From contig NZ_SDLI01000021.1 in the NCBI RefSeq assembly GCF_004123195.1, forward strand, positions 1 to 34,081: a stretch of 34,081 nt of DNA, read 5' to 3'. This DNA is from Ammoniphilus sp. CFH 90114 (GTDB lineage: Bacteria; Bacillota; Bacilli; Aneurinibacillales; RAOX-1). The notes under the pieces were generated by a model, which was given only the letters and a program-made list of their open reading frames with translations, was not told where the DNA came from and did not search any database. Position 1 is the first letter of the stretch. Every line of letters starts with the position of its first letter. The position numbers and the translations under genes are program-made. Below are positions 33,419-34,081 of the stretch, one piece after another.

Positions 33419-33826
33419 TTGAAAAAATGGTTGTCTGGGTTCAAGATACTTTCAGAATTTTGGGGTTCAAAGCTTAGTCAGTCAAGTCAACAAGAGGAGC
33501 AAGTAGAATCGAAGAGTACGCTAGATCAAGTGGTTCAGGGGATCGAATTTCAGGAGCAACTAAAGATCATTCATTTTGTCAATCAATACATGGAAGAGTA
33601 TATCATTCCAAAGTATGAGATAGATCAGCGTTGGGTCAAAGGCTATATGCTTCCTAATGAAATATGGGTAACCGAAGGGGAAAAACCTGTTTATCGGGCA
33701 AATATGGAGCTGTTTTTTCAAGACAAGGAAACACAGGAAAAGAAATCAAGCTACAAGGTTAGCCTTGTTCGATTTGCCCAAGATCAGTGGCGAGTGTTTC
33801 ATTTAAAGGAACAATCTCCTTTATAA
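33419..33826 (+). CDS. Small hypothetical protein in the secA2 operon, TTG start
   Basis: 135 aa from TTG at 33419, which has AAGAAGGGGG 8 bp upstream and lies 16 bp after the previous stop. A longer in-frame ATG (33353) would overlap the previous gene by 50 bp and has no site. The N-terminus (KKWLSGFKILSEFWGSKLS) is amphipathic rather than a signal peptide; a Gln/Ser/Glu-rich linker follows, then a domain of about 85 residues with alternating strands ending YKVSLVRFAQDQWRVFHL, a pattern that recalls NTF2-like folds. Not assigned to any family. Probably a partner in SecA2-dependent export. Confidence 0.7.
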   Translation: MKKWLSGFKILSEFWGSKLSQSSQQEEQVESKSTLDQVVQGIEFQEQLKIIHFVNQYMEEYIIPKYEIDQRWVKGYMLPNEIWVTEGEKPVYRANMELFFQDKETQEKKSSYKVSLVRFAQDQWRVFHLKEQSPL

Positions 33827-33860
33827 AACGATACGTAAAAATTTGAATTGAGGTAGAGCG

Positions 33861-34081
33861 ATGACAAAGAAGAAAAAAAATAGTCAGCCTGTCAATAGAA
33901 ATGTTGCTAGAATTCTTTCTGCTACCCTAGCCACTACATCCTTAGTGTCAGTTACACCGGTTGTGGCGGAGCCCACCAGTTTAGATACATCTAGTGGTTC
34001 TTCAACAACGGATACGAGCAGTTCAACAGATAGTAGTGCACCAGTGGAGGATACCCCGACTAGTCCAGTGGACAGCGGAAC
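33861..34081 (+). CDS. N-terminus of a Ser/Thr-rich exported protein, partial at window end
   Basis: Open from the ATG at 33861 to the window end (73 codons), preceded by GAGGTAG. The N-terminus is basic (MTKKKKNSQPVNRN), then a mild hydrophobic stretch (VARILSATLATTSLVSVTP) with a likely cleavage after VVAEP. From about residue 40 it is almost wholly Ser, Thr, Asp and Pro, as in linkers or O-glycosylated regions of surface proteins. The long polar start and the modest hydrophobic core are usual in SecA2-dependent cargo. Placed 35 bp after the previous gene, it is the best candidate client of this locus. Confidence 0.7.
   Translation, partial: MTKKKKNSQPVNRNVARILSATLATTSLVSVTPVVAEPTSLDTSSGSSTTDTSSSTDSSAPVEDTPTSPVDSG

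Overview
The window comes from an endospore-forming, Gram-positive Bacillales-type bacterium, most likely of the Paenibacillaceae/Brevibacillus kind. The reasons are moderate GC, strong AGGAGG ribosome sites with some TTG starts, a lipoprotein solute-binding protein, a sigma-K-like sporulation promoter, a DUF3889 coat-type protein, an accessory SecA2, and very large modular secreted proteins. The genus cannot be fixed from the sequence alone. Almost every gene is on the plus strand; no rRNA, tRNA, insertion sequence or CRISPR array was seen.

The core is a set of four giant secreted enzymes (481-5172, 6301-11508, 17305-22515, 22802-28354; 1563-1850 aa). Their catalytic parts are unrelated: an M14 zinc carboxypeptidase, a calcineurin-like metallophosphoesterase, a phosphodiester glycosidase fused to a purple-acid-phosphatase-like enzyme, and a glycerophosphodiester phosphodiesterase. 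All four end in the same three modules in the same order: a cohesin-like domain, a carboxypeptidase-regulatory-like beta sandwich, and a type I dockerin. Cohesin and dockerin on one chain suggest that the enzymes can join to each other without a separate scaffoldin. Upstream of the three phosphoesterase genes there are TTNACA-type hexamers repeated every 10-11 bp, as in PhoP boxes of Bacillales. I infer a phosphate-starvation regulon that strips phosphate from extracellular phosphodiesters (teichoic acids, phospholipid head groups, nucleic acids or sugar phosphodiesters).

Between these genes lie unrelated cassettes. 5414-6031 is a leaderless double-psi beta-barrel plus DUF3889 protein behind a sigma-K-like promoter, flanked by two copies of a REP-like palindrome. 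11602-15958 is a strong promoter, a structured and probably attenuating leader RNA, an alpha/beta hydrolase and a two-gene TRAP-TAXI transporter. 16060-16910 holds a DUF2294 protein and a VOC/glyoxalase-fold protein.

From 28355 to 30572 the DNA is gene-poor, with one secreted stalk-domain protein (28942-29796) and at least two decayed reading frames. From 30573 a tightly coupled group begins: secA2, a small two-fold-repeat protein, a small basic-to-acidic protein starting at TTG, and the beginning of a Ser/Thr-rich exported protein that runs off the window. This looks like an accessory secretion locus with its probable client.
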